Below are positions 29,774 through 41,780 of a stretch of 64,000 nucleotides of DNA, piece by piece. The notes beneath the pieces were generated by a model. It made no database searches, was not told the DNA's origin, and saw only the letters and a list, made by a program, of their open reading frames with translations. The first letter of the stretch is position 1. Each line of letters begins with the position of its first letter. The translations under genes were made by a program, and so were the position numbers. The stretch is from Tetramitus jugosus (lineage: Eukaryota > Heterolobosea > Eutetramitea > Acrasida > Vahlkampfiidae): contig OW569372.1 in assembly GCA_937625935.1 (NCBI GenBank), positions 1 through 64,000 of the forward strand. The letters are read 5' to 3'.

Positions 29774-32073
29774 ATGATGAACGCTCAACAACAACAACAA
29801 CAGCAACAGCAACAACAACAACAACACCAACAACAGCTACTTCGGAGGCAACAACAAGTCAATGCGCTCTTACAGACTAAAAAATTTGCTACTCAAGCTT
29901 TTCAAGACAAATACAAGAGAGAAATGTACGTACATGAAGCTTTGTGTCTATCTGTCTATCTGTCTATCTATCTGTCAACAACTCATATTAACACCATGAC
30001 CATCATCAAATATCATACTTCATGTGTATCATACTACACAGACATCAGGCATTTTCCATCAAGAATGCTGCCATCAACAATCGATATGACAATCCAATGC
30101 TGGCCAAATTGGCTGACCATTTTTTCGTTGCCATATTGTCAAAGACGGACAATCCGACTGATTTTGAGAATAAGGCGAATCAATTGATACATGTATTGAA
30201 GCATCCAAAGTATGCTGCTTTGGATCACAATGCAATTTATGGTCTAATGTTTTCCTCTTCATCATCATCATCGTCTGCTGCTGCTACTAGTGCAAATGCT
30301 GCATCAGGTACTTCTACGACAGCACCACCTCCATCCACTGCAAATGCTGCCACTACGAATGTTGGTGCGACTACTACTGCGACTGCGACTGCAACGACGA
30401 CGGCTGCGGGCATGAAAAGTGCGACATCATCTTCGCCGTCACAGTCACATGAACTCGTTTCGGCAGAGGACGCGCAAACCTATTGGAGAAAAATTGATCA
30501 AGTATCCGATCAGTTACCACTGATCAATAGCTATATTGAGTCATTTTCTACAAAGTCAAAGAGCATACAAGATAATCAGGATGCCGATTCAATGGAAAAG
30601 AAGAAAAAGTATATTCAACTTACAAGTCTGTTTAGTGCTGTGCGAGACAAGATTCTAGTACCCAAGGAAGACAGACCAAAAATAGATGTCACTATAGTAA
30701 TATTTTCTCAATTGAAACAACTGTATGATTCCCTATTGAGTGTAACTGCGAGAGGCAAGTCGTCATCGTCTTCTGGTGCTGCAACCAGAGGTCCGACTCC
30801 CACAGTCGACTCGAGTGGTACCACCGCTCCTCACACAAGCTCTACAGGAGGTACCGGTGTTTCAACTGCTCCTTCTGCAGTTCCAGGTTCCGCTGCTGCC
30901 ACAACAATGTCTGGTAGTGTGTCCAGTGCAATTGCTCCTACGGTGTCTTCTCTGTCTAGACCAGTGGATCCAGCACAAGCGGCATCTGCAACTGCAACAA
31001 TACCTAACGCAGAGCGCAAGAGCTCTGGTTATTCTACAGGTACTAGCTCCAAGCCATACATTTCAGCAGCCAGTCAATTGCTTGAAATGATAGCAGAGAT
31101 GGAGAAGGACAAGTCACTTAGTGTGAAGTTAAATTACAATCTGAAGCATATTGGTCACCAATTATCACGAATAACTGGTGAATCCATCCTATTCAACGCT
31201 GCCACCGATAAATTGTATGAAGCATTTGTTCGAGAGTGCACTGTGGATGGAAATCAAGTGAGCGACACTGCAAACAGCAAGGGTGTCGCGCTGTCTAATC
31301 TGAAGCGAAAGAGAAGCAATAGTGAAGATGGTGTCACTGGTAGTGGTGGTAGCACAACTGACGCACATACTGAACACAGTCATGATGGTGGTGGTCAATC
31401 AGAAGATGATGAAGCTCCATTTATTTATTCTTCATATTGTCTGATTCGATCGGATTCGTCTGCAGGGGGCATGAAGCGCATCAAACTGAGTATAAACGCA
31501 GATGGAACAACGACACTGAACCATCAACACCGATCATTGCTTCAGAACAGATATCACCACCACTATCATCATCACCATCAAATTCAAAACGATGTCATGG
31601 ACGACTTGGTTCAACAACAGAAGTATGAACGTGAAAGTATGGAAGTGGCGAGTGTGCAATATCTAGAAAAGTACCTCAGCGAGAAGGTGTCCACATTGCA
31701 ATTGACATATGTGAACAGTGTTAGTTTCTCAGTACAAAAGGAGCCATCAGAAGACAAGTATTCCATCACTTGTCAAGTACAATCAAACTCTACTGTAAGA
31801 ATACCTGCACTGCGCATCACAGTTGTCGTACATGCAGATCAGTATGACGAAGAAGACGTGATCGAATTTCAGGGCATGCATTTCCTGGCTTCGAAATTGG
31901 ACGAAGCCAATGTAATTTATTCTCAGGCTCGGAACAGATTCGAGTCTGATATTGGCTCCAAGTACGGAGCCTACAACAAGGCAGAGAAGTCTGTCCGCTT
32001 ATCTAGTGTAGTCAACATGTGGATACAGAGTTTGGAAACGACATTGTCTGAAGACATGAAGAGATTGCGCTAA
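29774..32073 (+). CDS. Med15-like KIX-domain protein
   Basis: Exons 29774-29925 and 30042-32073 join across a 116-bp phase-2 intron (GTACGT...CACAG), giving 727 residues. A poly-Gln tract follows MMNA. A helical region fits a KIX fold of Mediator subunit 15: FQDKYKREIHQAF, then MLAKLADHFF and DFENKANQLIHVLK. Long Ser/Ala/Thr/Pro runs follow. The C-terminal ~150 residues form a second ordered domain (VRIPALRITVVVHADQYDEE, SSVVNMWIQSLETT) comparable to the conserved Med15 C-terminus. Med15 receives signals from activators in the Mediator tail. Identity is inferred from architecture and faint sequence likeness; no motif is decisive. The intron contains a short CTGT/CTAT microsatellite. Confidence 0.6.
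29783..29836 (+). repeat. CAA/CAG tract encoding poly-Gln
   Basis: Nearly uninterrupted CAA and CAG codons at the start of the Med15-like protein give about 18 residues that are almost all Gln. Confidence 0.85.
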
Positions 32074-32662
32074 AACTGCAATAAAAATCTGCGCATTACT
32101 GTGTGATCAATGTGCCTTGCTCTTTTGAATGTGCACTGTGATTGATTGTTATGCTCCTACTTGGTTATCACTGTTCATTTCAAGCCAATTCAAGCCTTTT
32201 TCCATATAATGCCTGATGACTACGACGAGAACATTTTACTCTATTTATCATTGTGTTAACCCTTCGTGGCGACAAGAACGTTGTGTGTTACTCGAATCTG
32301 AGTGTGAAAAACACCGATGTGGGTGTGAAAACTTTTTTAGTTTGATTTTTATGTTGCCACACAAAGAGACGTATTCTCGAGAAGATCGATTGCTACTCTC
32401 AAATTCTGAACATTACACTCTGTCAGTTCATTCTTCAACGACTTTATGAGGTCCCCCTCATACTGTGTTGTCACAACAAACTTCTCTTTGACCAAACTGC
32501 TCATTGTTGTTCATCCTTGATATGGATTCTTCCATAAAATCCAATGGTTCTCTAACTATTTCTAAGTTTTCTTCCATATTGATTCGTTGATTTGTTTTAC
32601 AGCAAAACTGTTCCATACTTTAGGTGGCGATTCAAGATTTATTGAGACTTGAAATTGACAAC
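32074..32662. other. Convergent intergenic region
   Basis: About 590 bp between the 3' ends of the Med15-like gene and the GRAM-VASt gene. An AATAAA lies about 5 bp after the Med15-like stop. Short plus-strand frames (for example 32216-32449) show no motif. I see no RNA gene. Confidence 0.6.
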
Positions 32663-35600
32663 TTATTCGTTCAGTTTCTGTCGCAATACATTCAACATGG
32701 TGGCCAGGGCATTCGGTGGTGTGTTTAGTTTGCGATTGCGCACCAAATGATCCAACACAGTATCTTTCCAGTATTGCTCGCTGAATTTGTCAGTGTTGGA
32801 AACAAGTTGTCTCACCAATTGATACTCCTCAACAGTCTGTTTTCTCTGGTCAGAGAGGTCCGACTGCATTCCAGACAAACGGTTCACAATAGCGCCGTTT
32901 AAAATACTCATGTATGACACGTATACGACGAGCAATATGGTAACCATCAAAGATTTGTGCTCGCCGATGAATTGTCCCATAAATTTGCCAATTTGAAGGA
33001 GACCAATCAAAATAAAACGTAAGGAGCTGACAATAGATCGAAGCACAGTTCCTTCGTCATCTTCCTTTGGTGTGAATGGAATTGCTGTTGCAATTGTTTT
33101 GATTTCTTCCTTTGGTACTTCGACTATTATTTTGGGCTTAGGTCTTTCCTCAGCGTTGTCATTCCTTGGTTTGAATCCTAAATTGAGTTCGGTGCTGTCC
33201 TCTGAGAATAAACTAAAATCTTGCAAGTCTATCACAGATTTCAACGCTCCGCCCAGAGGGGTCTCAGGGGTAGCAGGATGTTGTTCTTCCTCCTCAACAA
33301 CGTTGCCAACGGGTGTTGGAGGCGTCCCCACACTCTGTAGTTCGATCTCTGCATGTTTAGTCCGAGGCGTCTGCATTCTCTGCTGCTTCTTCTTTATTCT
33401 TCTAGAGGCAGCGGTGATGGTTCTCACTGGCTCTATGGGAGATAATTCAAATCCGTCCATGTTGGATATGGTGGCAGTCGGTGAAGGTGGAGGCGAATCC
33501 TCAAGTTGAGGTGCTGGTGGAAGCAAAAAAGGAGTCAAATCCAATAGCTTCCTCTTCTCGTATTTTACAATGGCAGATGTTAAAATTGCCTCGGTTGTCG
33601 TCTGTATCTGCTGCAATCTTTGCTCCTCTTTTTCAGCCAAATATTGCTCGACACGTTTTGTTAATATATCGACCCATGTTCTGCTTCTGGTCATTGTTGC
33701 TTTCAACGCAATTTGCTCCATGGTAGATCTGCGGAATGAGTTCTTGTATGACGCTCCTGCATACACCTGTAGCACACACTCTTTTCTCGCACTAGTGGAA
33801 ACTCTCGTGTCCGTGACAAATAATTTGACTTCAATCTGGAATCGATCATCTTTCAACAGTGTCTGAGGCGCTATCGTTGAATGAAGTACCATGTATGTTT
33901 GAGTGTTCATCTTATTTTTGGTCATCATGAAACGTTGTGTCTCGAGCAGCACGGCCGACACCTTTTGAGGCAAGAGTTGAACATAGGCCGATTCGCGATC
34001 TACAGTCATTTTGATGCATCTGACCGAAGGTACACCAGGTCTGAAATCCACCCAATCATCAATCACAACTTCCGTGTCTCCCACAGCGGCATGATACTCG
34101 AGCATGGTATCCGACTTGTTCGACAAGGTCAAATCAAAGAGTTCATGCGCAGATACCATAAATTTGCTATCTTCAAACAACTTGACCATCTTGACACCAT
34201 TGACAGGAAAGATATCAATATCTTCTACGGAAACAAGCGGCAACTGATCCTCTTCCTTTCTCAAATCAAGCTCATAAAACATGGGTTCATCCGGAGTGGA
34301 TACTATAATGTCCGGAATATCATTAATACCATCCACTTGTGATGATGACGACACCGATGGCTCATCATGATTCTCTCCTCCACCATTGCTGTGATTCTCA
34401 CTAGCACTCTCAGACAGCGTGTTACTATGACTCTTTCCAATGGGTGAAAAATCACGCAACGTATGAGTGATTTGTGCGCGTAGTGGCGATGTTTTCCAAG
34501 AGTTTGTGAGGCTACCCATGGACCTTGGCCTATCCTTGAAGGTCAATGCAGCAGTGACTTTGCTTGACAAGGGTGGAGAAGAACTTCCAACAACAGATGT
34601 GGTAGCAACATTAGTATTGTTGCTCACGGATCCCCGGGGAATATCAATGGCTGTTCGATGAACTTTCTTGTCAGAAGAAGAAGAAGAACTCGCGTGTTGT
34701 GATTGGTCATTTGCGATGCTCTCATGAGTATCAGAAGAATGATGATGCTCATTCTTGTCCGGTGAAGATTCCATGGTAGTGGTGTTTGTTCTTGTGTCCT
34801 TCTTTTGCGAATCCTGTTCTTGTTGTTGTTCGATAGGAACAAGCTTATTGTTGTTGTTTGGTTGTGATTCTGTTTTGTCAGGCTTGATTTTTTCCGCTGT
34901 CATTTGGGTTTTTGAGCTATTTTTGTCCCGAAGAAGCAAGTTACGGAGAGTGTCGAGTGAGAATGTATCGTGCACGGAGATGTCGTGAGGGAGACTGGAA
35001 TCGAGGTGAGCACTAGTTCGTTTCGATTGAGTGGCATCTGATCTGGACCGTGAGTGAATGCTGTTGCTTCTGCGACGAGGGCTCGTTGGGAGCGATTGAG
35101 GATTCATTTCTTGGTATTCTTCAGTAGGTGACTGGGTGGCAGAGTTGCTCAGAGAGCGAGACGGGAAGAAATGTACTGCCGGTTCAGAAGAGTTTTCAGT
35201 GGGAAATTGTATCAGGTTTTGTGCCTTGATTGGTTTGGGAGATGAAGTAGCAGAGCTCGGTGGTGATGCAATACGAGGACTTTTGTTACCGCCACCAGTC
35301 TTGTATTTGTCGTACATGGATTTCATTTGTTGCATCCAAAGGGACTGTATTGTCTTGAAAGCTAAATCTCGATAGGCGAACGATGAAAAGAAATACTAAC
35401 AAGTCGAGAGAAGAGTGATATGTGTTAGCAACACACTGTGCAATGAAAACAACAAATTGGAAATAAATCTACATACAGATGTACCTCGTATATAAATTTC
35501 AATGGCATTCGGCACCACATATGCACTATTCCGTTTCACAACATCGGCAATATCCTCCACATTAATGGTTACCTAACAACAAAGTTAGAGTCACACAACA

Positions 35601-36131
35601 AACAATATCACAACCTTGAAAGGCGATACATACTGTTCTCTTTCCTAGAATATTCGAATAAAACAATATATGATTCTCTGTAATGTACATTCTACCATGG
35701 AAAAGCATCCGATTGTAGTACGCACATGAGTAATCTATCAATTCAAAAAATTACAGCACAAAAACATGTTCAACTTAGCAAATCTACTTTTCTCCACACA
35801 ATACAATTCTCACCTTCTAGGTGCGTCAACACATAAAAAACAAAATGGTACCTTCAAGAATCGGCTCCGTAGATGGCAGTTCAAATATCCTCCGACAAAA
35901 TTCTTCTTTTTGGACCTCTGGATCAATATCTGTCAAGTTCTCTTGGTCAACGACCACTGCTCCACCTTGTTCATTTGATTTGTCCGTGTTCAATTCGATG
36001 TGATGGGGCGTCGGTGATGACGATGGTTGAGCTGCCATGTTGTTCATTGTTTCATCAGAGTAAATATGCTCTGTTACTTGATTTCTCGCGGTTGTTGATC
36101 CCTGCTCTTCTTTGCTATTCAAGATGGGCAT
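32663..36131 (-). CDS. GRAM-VASt sterol-transfer protein (GRAMD1/Lam-like)
   Basis: Four exons (36131-35852, 35734-35634, 35572-35477, 35395-32663) join in phase through introns of 117, 61 and 80 bp, giving 1069 residues. Exons 1-4 rebuild a GRAM domain: EEFCRRIFELPSTEPILE, SCAYYNRMLFHGRMYITENH, VTINVEDIADVVKRNS, IEIYIRGTSYFFSSFAYRDL. A long disordered region follows. A VASt (StART-like) domain starts near FMVSAHELFDLTLSNKSD and continues through DWVDFRPG to WVDILTKRVEQYL. A transmembrane helix lies near the C-terminus (KSLMVTILLVVYVSYMSILN). This is the plan of GRAMD1/Aster and yeast Lam/Ltc proteins, ER-anchored sterol carriers at membrane contact sites. Confidence 0.9.
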
Positions 36132-36321
36132 CTATTAATTCTTTCCGTGCTGCTTGTGTTGTGTCTTTGTTGTTCTCTCCCCACGACAACAGTTGTTGGA
36201 ATTGTCCGGTTCACCCGTTCAGGACAAAATTTTGTGTTCTAGTCGGAGACTCGTCCACATGCGAAGATCTTAAAACTTGAAAAAAAAAGCTAAGCAAACT
36301 ACGACTGAAACAATACATCCT

Positions 36322-36878
36322 ATGCAGAACGAAGACGAGCAATCTACGACGTCTACCACCAACAATGGTGAGGATCAGATCACCACAATTACTGATGATC
36401 ATCAGCCAACGACAACAAACACAAAAAAGAGATTGAGAGAGGAGAAAAATGACGATAGTAGTAGCAGTAGTGATGATGATAGTAGCAGTAGTAGCGACGA
36501 AGACGAAGAACATCAACATGGCGCCAAGAAGAAAAAACCATCTACTCCGCCGTTGCCTCCTCCCGCCAATCACTCGTCGGAGAATCAGCCAAAAGAAAAC
36601 GCCGCTCCCGATCAATATCAAAAATTGATGGCAATGGATGAGATGGTGCCAAAGAAGCGATACGATATGGTTATTGAAGCTCAAGAACAGTTGATTAAGA
36701 ATTTATCGAGTCAATTGAAACAGTTAGAGTCGGAGTATCAGGCAAAAATGTATGTTTTCATTGTTTCATTGCACCCTTCCACCTTTGTGTTCACAATGTC
36801 TATAGACATTTACTTTCTTTTGTTCGAATTACAATGCATTGCAGAGATGACTTGACAAGACAACTAGCGGAAAAATAA
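36322..36878 (+). CDS. Small acidic coiled-coil protein
   Basis: Exons 36322-36749 and 36845-36878 join across a 95-bp phase-2 intron (GTATGT...TGCAG), giving 153 residues. The N-terminus is Thr/Gln-rich, then comes KKRLREEK, two poly-Ser/Asp runs, and KKKKPSTPPLPPP. The C-terminal ~45 residues form a short coiled coil (YDMVIEAQEQLIKNLSSQLK, ending LTRQLAEK). The basic and acidic runs suggest a nuclear protein. No family recognised. The stop is embedded in AATAAA. Its ATG faces the GRAM-VASt start 190 bp away, so the promoter is probably shared. Confidence 0.65.
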
Positions 36879-37202
36879 ATAAATTCGGAGAAATATATCT
36901 ATTGCTATTTTTGATGTACTAACTTCTGGCACCCAGACATTGTTATCCACCAACCAAGTGTCTCGACAACACACCAATGCAACACCTTACAGAAGACAAG
37001 AAAATAGACATCTGTTGTCTCAATGGTATATGTCAATGCGTTGGTGGCGTTCTCTATTTAATGTCAGTCACCACTTGAGTCTCATTTGAAGAAATCACAC
37101 AACCTTAAGGTCATTCTGCTTCCCTGAAAACAACCACAATACTACACTCTCGTCTCTGAAAAATTCAGTTACTTTAACAACATCAACTCTATTGAAAGTG
37201 AA

Positions 37203-38777
37203 ATGAGCTATAACAACACGACTACTAACAGCGAGATTGTTCTCAATCAAATGAAACAGAAGAGCGTGATGCCATTTTGGCGTTTGTGCCTCTTTGTTTG
37301 TTTTGAGTATGCCATCATACTCTACTTATCTTATAATGTCGGTTTACTCGTGCCGTTGCATATTATGAAACTCGCTGGACCTAAGGACAAGGCTTCAGTT
37401 CTAGGTGTAGTCAGTACTCTGTCTGCAATCTGTATCCTCGTGTCTGGAGTTTTGACTGGAATGATTTCAGATCGACTTCAGACAAGAATAGGACGCCGAA
37501 AGCCCATTCTCATTTTATCGGCCATCGTTATGACTCTGACGTTGATTGTACGGAGTGTGATGCCAATGAAGAAGGGGTCAAAGAGTCATCTCGTTACCTA
37601 TTGTGCGTTGTACTTTGTTGGTAGTACTGCAATGAGCAGTGCCATTTCAGCGTACAAGGCAATGACACCGGATTTGATCCACTCGAGCCAAATGGGAATG
37701 GTCAGTGGAATGATTGGATTCGCATACACAATGGGTTACATCGTGTCACTGTCAGTGTTTGGACTGTTCTTTAAGCTAATTCCAGAGTTTTATACCTCAG
37801 GTATCGTGATTGTTACACTAATACTAGCCACTATTGGTATACTTGCTCTATTCAGAGAGCCTGACAGCCATTATACGGCCAAGGTTCTCCCAATCGATGA
37901 GGAACGGATACCAATCTCAACTACAGGATCGATTATTATCTACAACGATGGATCCGTTGAAAGAATGAACGGAACAAAGCCATCCATGTGGGAAATGTTC
38001 AAGGATTTACTTCAGACGAATCCTTTGTTGCATTGGAATTTCTTCTGGGTGTATGTTTCAAGATTCATGTACAACTTTGGATTCTTCCTTGTGCAAGGAT
38101 ACATGTTGTACTTCTTTACTGATGCATTCGGAAGTGACTTTACGATATTGTTCTGGAGCAATCTGATATCCTCTCCTATTAAGGCCAACAGTATGTACTC
38201 TCTCTTCAAGTACTTGAGTAGCTTATTCAGTAGTGTGTTAGGAGGTGCTGTGAGCGACAAGACTGGTAGAAAGCCATTTGTGTTGTTGAGTGCTCTCCTG
38301 ATTGCTCTAGGTGCAATCGGAACAGCATGCTTTCGAAATTATTCTGTTGTCTTGGCCCTAGCAATAGTGATGGGCTTGGGGTTCGGATCTCATCACGCAG
38401 TTGACATGGGTTTGGTTAATGATGTTCTACCGAGTGTGAGTAACACCGCGAGAGATATGTCCATCTGGCAAACATCGCTGACATTGCCTCACCTGTTGGC
38501 TCCACCTGTAGCTGGATTCGCGATCAAGTATTGTGACAAGCTGTTTGTACAGCGAGTGCTACCTCCACATTTTGGCTACTCTGTCATATTTATCATGTGT
38601 GCTCTCTCTCAGGTGCTCTCTGCTCTTTCTATTGTATTGGTTCGATCAAGTCCTGCACCTGTGAGTGCCACAAAATCCACAGAGCCCTCCTCTTCTTTAT
38701 CTGATGAAGAGATTGGTATTGAGTCATTCTACTATGAGCCGGTAAATAAGAGGGAAAGCGAGTCATCACGCCCTTGA
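37203..38777 (+). CDS. Major facilitator superfamily transporter
   Basis: 524 residues with about 12 hydrophobic segments. After the second helix comes the MFS loop motif GMISDRLQTRIGRRKPIL (D-R-x-G-R-R-K-P). A matching loop between helices 8 and 9 reads GGAVSDKTGRKPFVLL. The paired loops resemble sugar/H+ symporters of the GPH/SLC45-like branch, and a long cytosolic segment separates the two halves. The substrate cannot be read from sequence. The C-terminal tail is Ser/Glu-rich. The gene ends 23 bp before the stop of the convergent RhoGAP gene. Confidence 0.85.
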   Translation: MSYNNTTTNSEIVLNQMKQKSVMPFWRLCLFVCFEYAIILYLSYNVGLLVPLHIMKLAGPKDKASVLGVVSTLSAICILVSGVLTGMISDRLQTRIGRRKPILILSAIVMTLTLIVRSVMPMKKGSKSHLVTYCALYFVGSTAMSSAISAYKAMTPDLIHSSQMGMVSGMIGFAYTMGYIVSLSVFGLFFKLIPEFYTSGIVIVTLILATIGILALFREPDSHYTAKVLPIDEERIPISTTGSIIIYNDGSVERMNGTKPSMWEMFKDLLQTNPLLHWNFFWVYVSRFMYNFGFFLVQGYMLYFFTDAFGSDFTILFWSNLISSPIKANSMYSLFKYLSSLFSSVLGGAVSDKTGRKPFVLLSALLIALGAIGTACFRNYSVVLALAIVMGLGFGSHHAVDMGLVNDVLPSVSNTARDMSIWQTSLTLPHLLAPPVAGFAIKYCDKLFVQRVLPPHFGYSVIFIMCALSQVLSALSIVLVRSSPAPVSATKSTEPSSSLSDEEIGIESFYYEPVNKRESESSRP

Positions 38778-38800
38778 TCATTCCCGGAAATAAATTAGCT

Positions 38801-41581
38801 TTATTCTGCTAGTTGGTTGACTGGACTTGGGGTATCAACTGGAGATTCTCCATCTGACTGATGGCTCAATGTCCTACAGCTTATGATCTTTCTCAGTTGT
38901 TTCTTTCCCTGTGTAGCACCATAGTTCAAAGGTGTGAATGCAAGATCAATCGTACCATTCGTTAATCCATGCTTCAAGTCATATCGAACCTTGTGCTGCA
39001 ATCTTTTGGTGTTGGCTGAACTCAAAGGAACAACAACCATACCCAAGAAAGTATGCTTCTTCTTCTTCTTCTTTTCATCGTCCATGCTATAAACATAAAT
39101 GTTCATCTCTTCTACATTTGAATTAAATACAGCCAATTCAAACTGCTCCATGAACAAGGGATTGTTATTGTTGCTCTGAGTCTTTGTGCACATAATTTGA
39201 CCACCTAGTTCGATAATAACAAACGGATTGAACGTCGTTGCAGATTCTGAGGTGAGAGAGGTTGATATGACATCGACCACAAGGGTTCCAGCACAATCAG
39301 AGTCAAATTTTCCAGCTCTCCGTTTCCAGCCTCTTCCTTCACTCTCTAATCCCTTGAGTTCAGGATCATAAGGCGAATTTCGAGTAAACACGAGTGAATA
39401 GTTGCTGATCATGAATGCCACGGCGTGAGAAATTTGTGATTTCTCCTGCACGAATCGCATCATGTCACTAGGATCAGTAGATTCAACAGCAGGAGCTAAT
39501 ATGCTGGGCGTAATACAGATGGCCACATTAGAGGCATTCATCTTCGTCAAGTGCTCATTCTTCTGCAATTTGTTACCGAATGCAATCAAGCGCTCCAAAC
39601 ATGCATAGTGACCATTTGGTAATGCATCAATAATCTTTCTAATCTTCATACCTTTTGTTGTGTCGTCATCCTCAGTGTTACCGATAAATACAGCCCTTAC
39701 TCGCTCATAGAGTGCATGTTCCATCAAAGGATCAGGCAACAACCTCAGGTACAGTTTCAACAATCCAGCTACATCATGCACGGATGATAGGTGATTAAAT
39801 GGCGTGAACTCGCCTCTGTCCCAACTGTGTCTTGTACTTTCCATATCCTTGGCAGAACCACTGACACGGAATAGACCCTCGGTCTCTGCTCCATGTTCTC
39901 CCAAGAAGTCCAAGCAGTCTTTGACGGCTCTTGGTATAGCAACACCTCGTTCATCAAAACAACGATGCAGCGGATTCATACACGTGAATTCACACGGCAC
40001 ACCAAACACTTTGACGAAATGAGAATGGTCAATCTCTGGTACGACTTTCATGTGCAACAGAATACTGTTATGATTGTTCAAAGAGTCAAGATTTGCTGCA
40101 CCAACGCATTTGTCAACCACCAGTTGAGCAGCAGTCATTAGTGTCGAGTCCATTGTTAAGCTCTCTGCTCCTTCAACGACTTTCATTCGCCTCTTCTTTT
40201 CTGCGTGAGCTCCATGAATCAAATTGAACAGTGCTTCTGCTTTCTCACTTGTAGGAAACAGTTGGTCCGACATGGATAGAATTGCATTAATGTTATGCTC
40301 TGTCGCATCATCATGAATAGTGTAACCACCACTACTTGCTTCATCATCTTGATGATCACTATAGTCATTTGTAAAACGTGGAGATTTGCTCCTGTGCGCG
40401 TTAGAATGAGAAAAGGAAGCTAAGAAGGAGTTGGACAGGAATCGTAAGTGACCCTTTGATTTGCGAGGAGAGTGAGGATGATGCGGAACAGTTTGTTGCT
40501 GTGCATCACCGCTGCTGCCACTACTATCACCAACATTGTTACTATCACTACTATGACTCGTCGTATTGTGATTGTGATTGTGATGATTAGCAGAAGCATA
40601 AAAGCTCATACTCTTTCGCTTCAACTTGCTCAACAGAGACTCTGAACCCCTTGGTGTCAGAGTGCCACTACAGCTTCTATTCCTGAACTTTTCATTGTCA
40701 CGAGGTGACATGTTGCTTCCTCTGGGTGTTCTAGGTGTTCTCGAACCCGAGTCACCCTTTGACTCCATGCTCGATATCAAAGCCAAAGAATACTGATCAA
40801 TGGGAGACATCAAATGAAACAATGATCGACAATCAATCACTTCATACATGAGTTGAGACAGTGTGAAATTGAATGGCACATTAGTCAATAAACACTTGTC
40901 TTTTTCATTCAAATGAACTTGAACAGAAATCCTAGTTTCTCTGTCAATGACTACACCACCTTGTCTCATTGTTCTACCACTATTACTGCCACTACTATTG
41001 GTATTTGAATCATCATCTACTTGAGAAGAAGAAGCAGCTGAAGGAAGCAATAGAGGTTTCATTGACGCAATTGCACTCGTTTTTGCTGATGAAACAACAA
41101 CACTACTCGTTTCATCAGCAACATCTCCACTGTCCGTTGTTGTTGTTGTTGTGATAATAGTTGGCATAATATTGGTATTGGTATTGGTAGTAGTAGTTGT
41201 TGTTGTTAGTCTAGGTGTAATGGTAGTTGTTGTTGTGGTAGTAGAGGAAGAACTAGTAGTCATTAGATCATCATCAGTCGTACTTTCACACTCATCTTCA
41301 ATAACAACAGCAATACAAGGATGATTCGTAGTCGTCGTATTCAGCATTCTATTATTGTTGTTGTTGTTGTTGTTATTATGATTGTCAGTTGCAGCTGCAA
41401 TTTTGTTTTCATCCGAATCATTTTTGTCTGCAGACACAACACAAATACCGTTGTCCTCGTTTGGTGTAGTTGCGTCGGTGCTGGTGCTGCTCTCGTCCAA
41501 CTCTTCGTCACTTGTGATCAAGTCTTGTGGTTCATGGAGTTTGTACCCTCCAGACAGAATGAATGAGGCAGATGGGAGCAT
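38801..41581 (-). CDS. RhoGAP and C2 domain protein
   Basis: 926 residues, intronless. The first ~500 are mostly disordered, with Thr, Asn and Ser runs. A RhoGAP domain lies at about 530-720: FGVPCEFTCM, IPRAVKDCLDFLGEHGAETE, the arginine finger in EGLFRVSGSAKD (about 570), VAGLLKLYLRLLPDPLM, and MNASNVAICITPSIL. A C2 domain follows at about 760-880 (GTLVVDVISTSLTSES, PFVIIELGGQIMCTKTQSNN). The domain order suggests a membrane-recruited GTPase-activating protein for Rho/Rac GTPases, acting on actin dynamics. The stop codon overlaps AATAAA (GAATAAAGC). Confidence 0.9.
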   Translation of the reverse strand: MLPSASFILSGGYKLHEPQDLITSDEELDESSTSTDATTPNEDNGICVVSADKNDSDENKIAAATDNHNNNNNNNNNRMLNTTTTNHPCIAVVIEDECESTTDDDLMTTSSSSTTTTTTTITPRLTTTTTTTNTNTNIMPTIITTTTTTDSGDVADETSSVVVSSAKTSAIASMKPLLLPSAASSSQVDDDSNTNSSGSNSGRTMRQGGVVIDRETRISVQVHLNEKDKCLLTNVPFNFTLSQLMYEVIDCRSLFHLMSPIDQYSLALISSMESKGDSGSRTPRTPRGSNMSPRDNEKFRNRSCSGTLTPRGSESLLSKLKRKSMSFYASANHHNHNHNTTSHSSDSNNVGDSSGSSGDAQQQTVPHHPHSPRKSKGHLRFLSNSFLASFSHSNAHRSKSPRFTNDYSDHQDDEASSGGYTIHDDATEHNINAILSMSDQLFPTSEKAEALFNLIHGAHAEKKRRMKVVEGAESLTMDSTLMTAAQLVVDKCVGAANLDSLNNHNSILLHMKVVPEIDHSHFVKVFGVPCEFTCMNPLHRCFDERGVAIPRAVKDCLDFLGEHGAETEGLFRVSGSAKDMESTRHSWDRGEFTPFNHLSSVHDVAGLLKLYLRLLPDPLMEHALYERVRAVFIGNTEDDDTTKGMKIRKIIDALPNGHYACLERLIAFGNKLQKNEHLTKMNASNVAICITPSILAPAVESTDPSDMMRFVQEKSQISHAVAFMISNYSLVFTRNSPYDPELKGLESEGRGWKRRAGKFDSDCAGTLVVDVISTSLTSESATTFNPFVIIELGGQIMCTKTQSNNNNPLFMEQFELAVFNSNVEEMNIYVYSMDDEKKKKKKHTFLGMVVVPLSSANTKRLQHKVRYDLKHGLTNGTIDLAFTPLNYGATQGKKQLRKIISCRTLSHQSDGESPVDTPSPVNQLAE

Positions 41582-41780
41582 TGTTTGTTGTTGTGTTGTC
41601 GTTTGTCAGATGTTCGGTTGTGATGTCAAACTCAAGGGTTTTCTCTTGGGTTTGGCCTCCAGTAAAAATACTCGGAGACAGGTGACATCTGAACGGTTAT
41701 GGTAAGCGGATAATTCTACAGATCCTCTTTTGATTCATCTAAAAAACAAAAAGAAGAGAAAAACGACAAGACTCGGATTG

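Noticed and set aside
29947-29977. CTGT/CTAT microsatellite as a regulatory element
   Set aside because: It sits inside the intron of the Med15-like gene and looks like an ordinary simple repeat.
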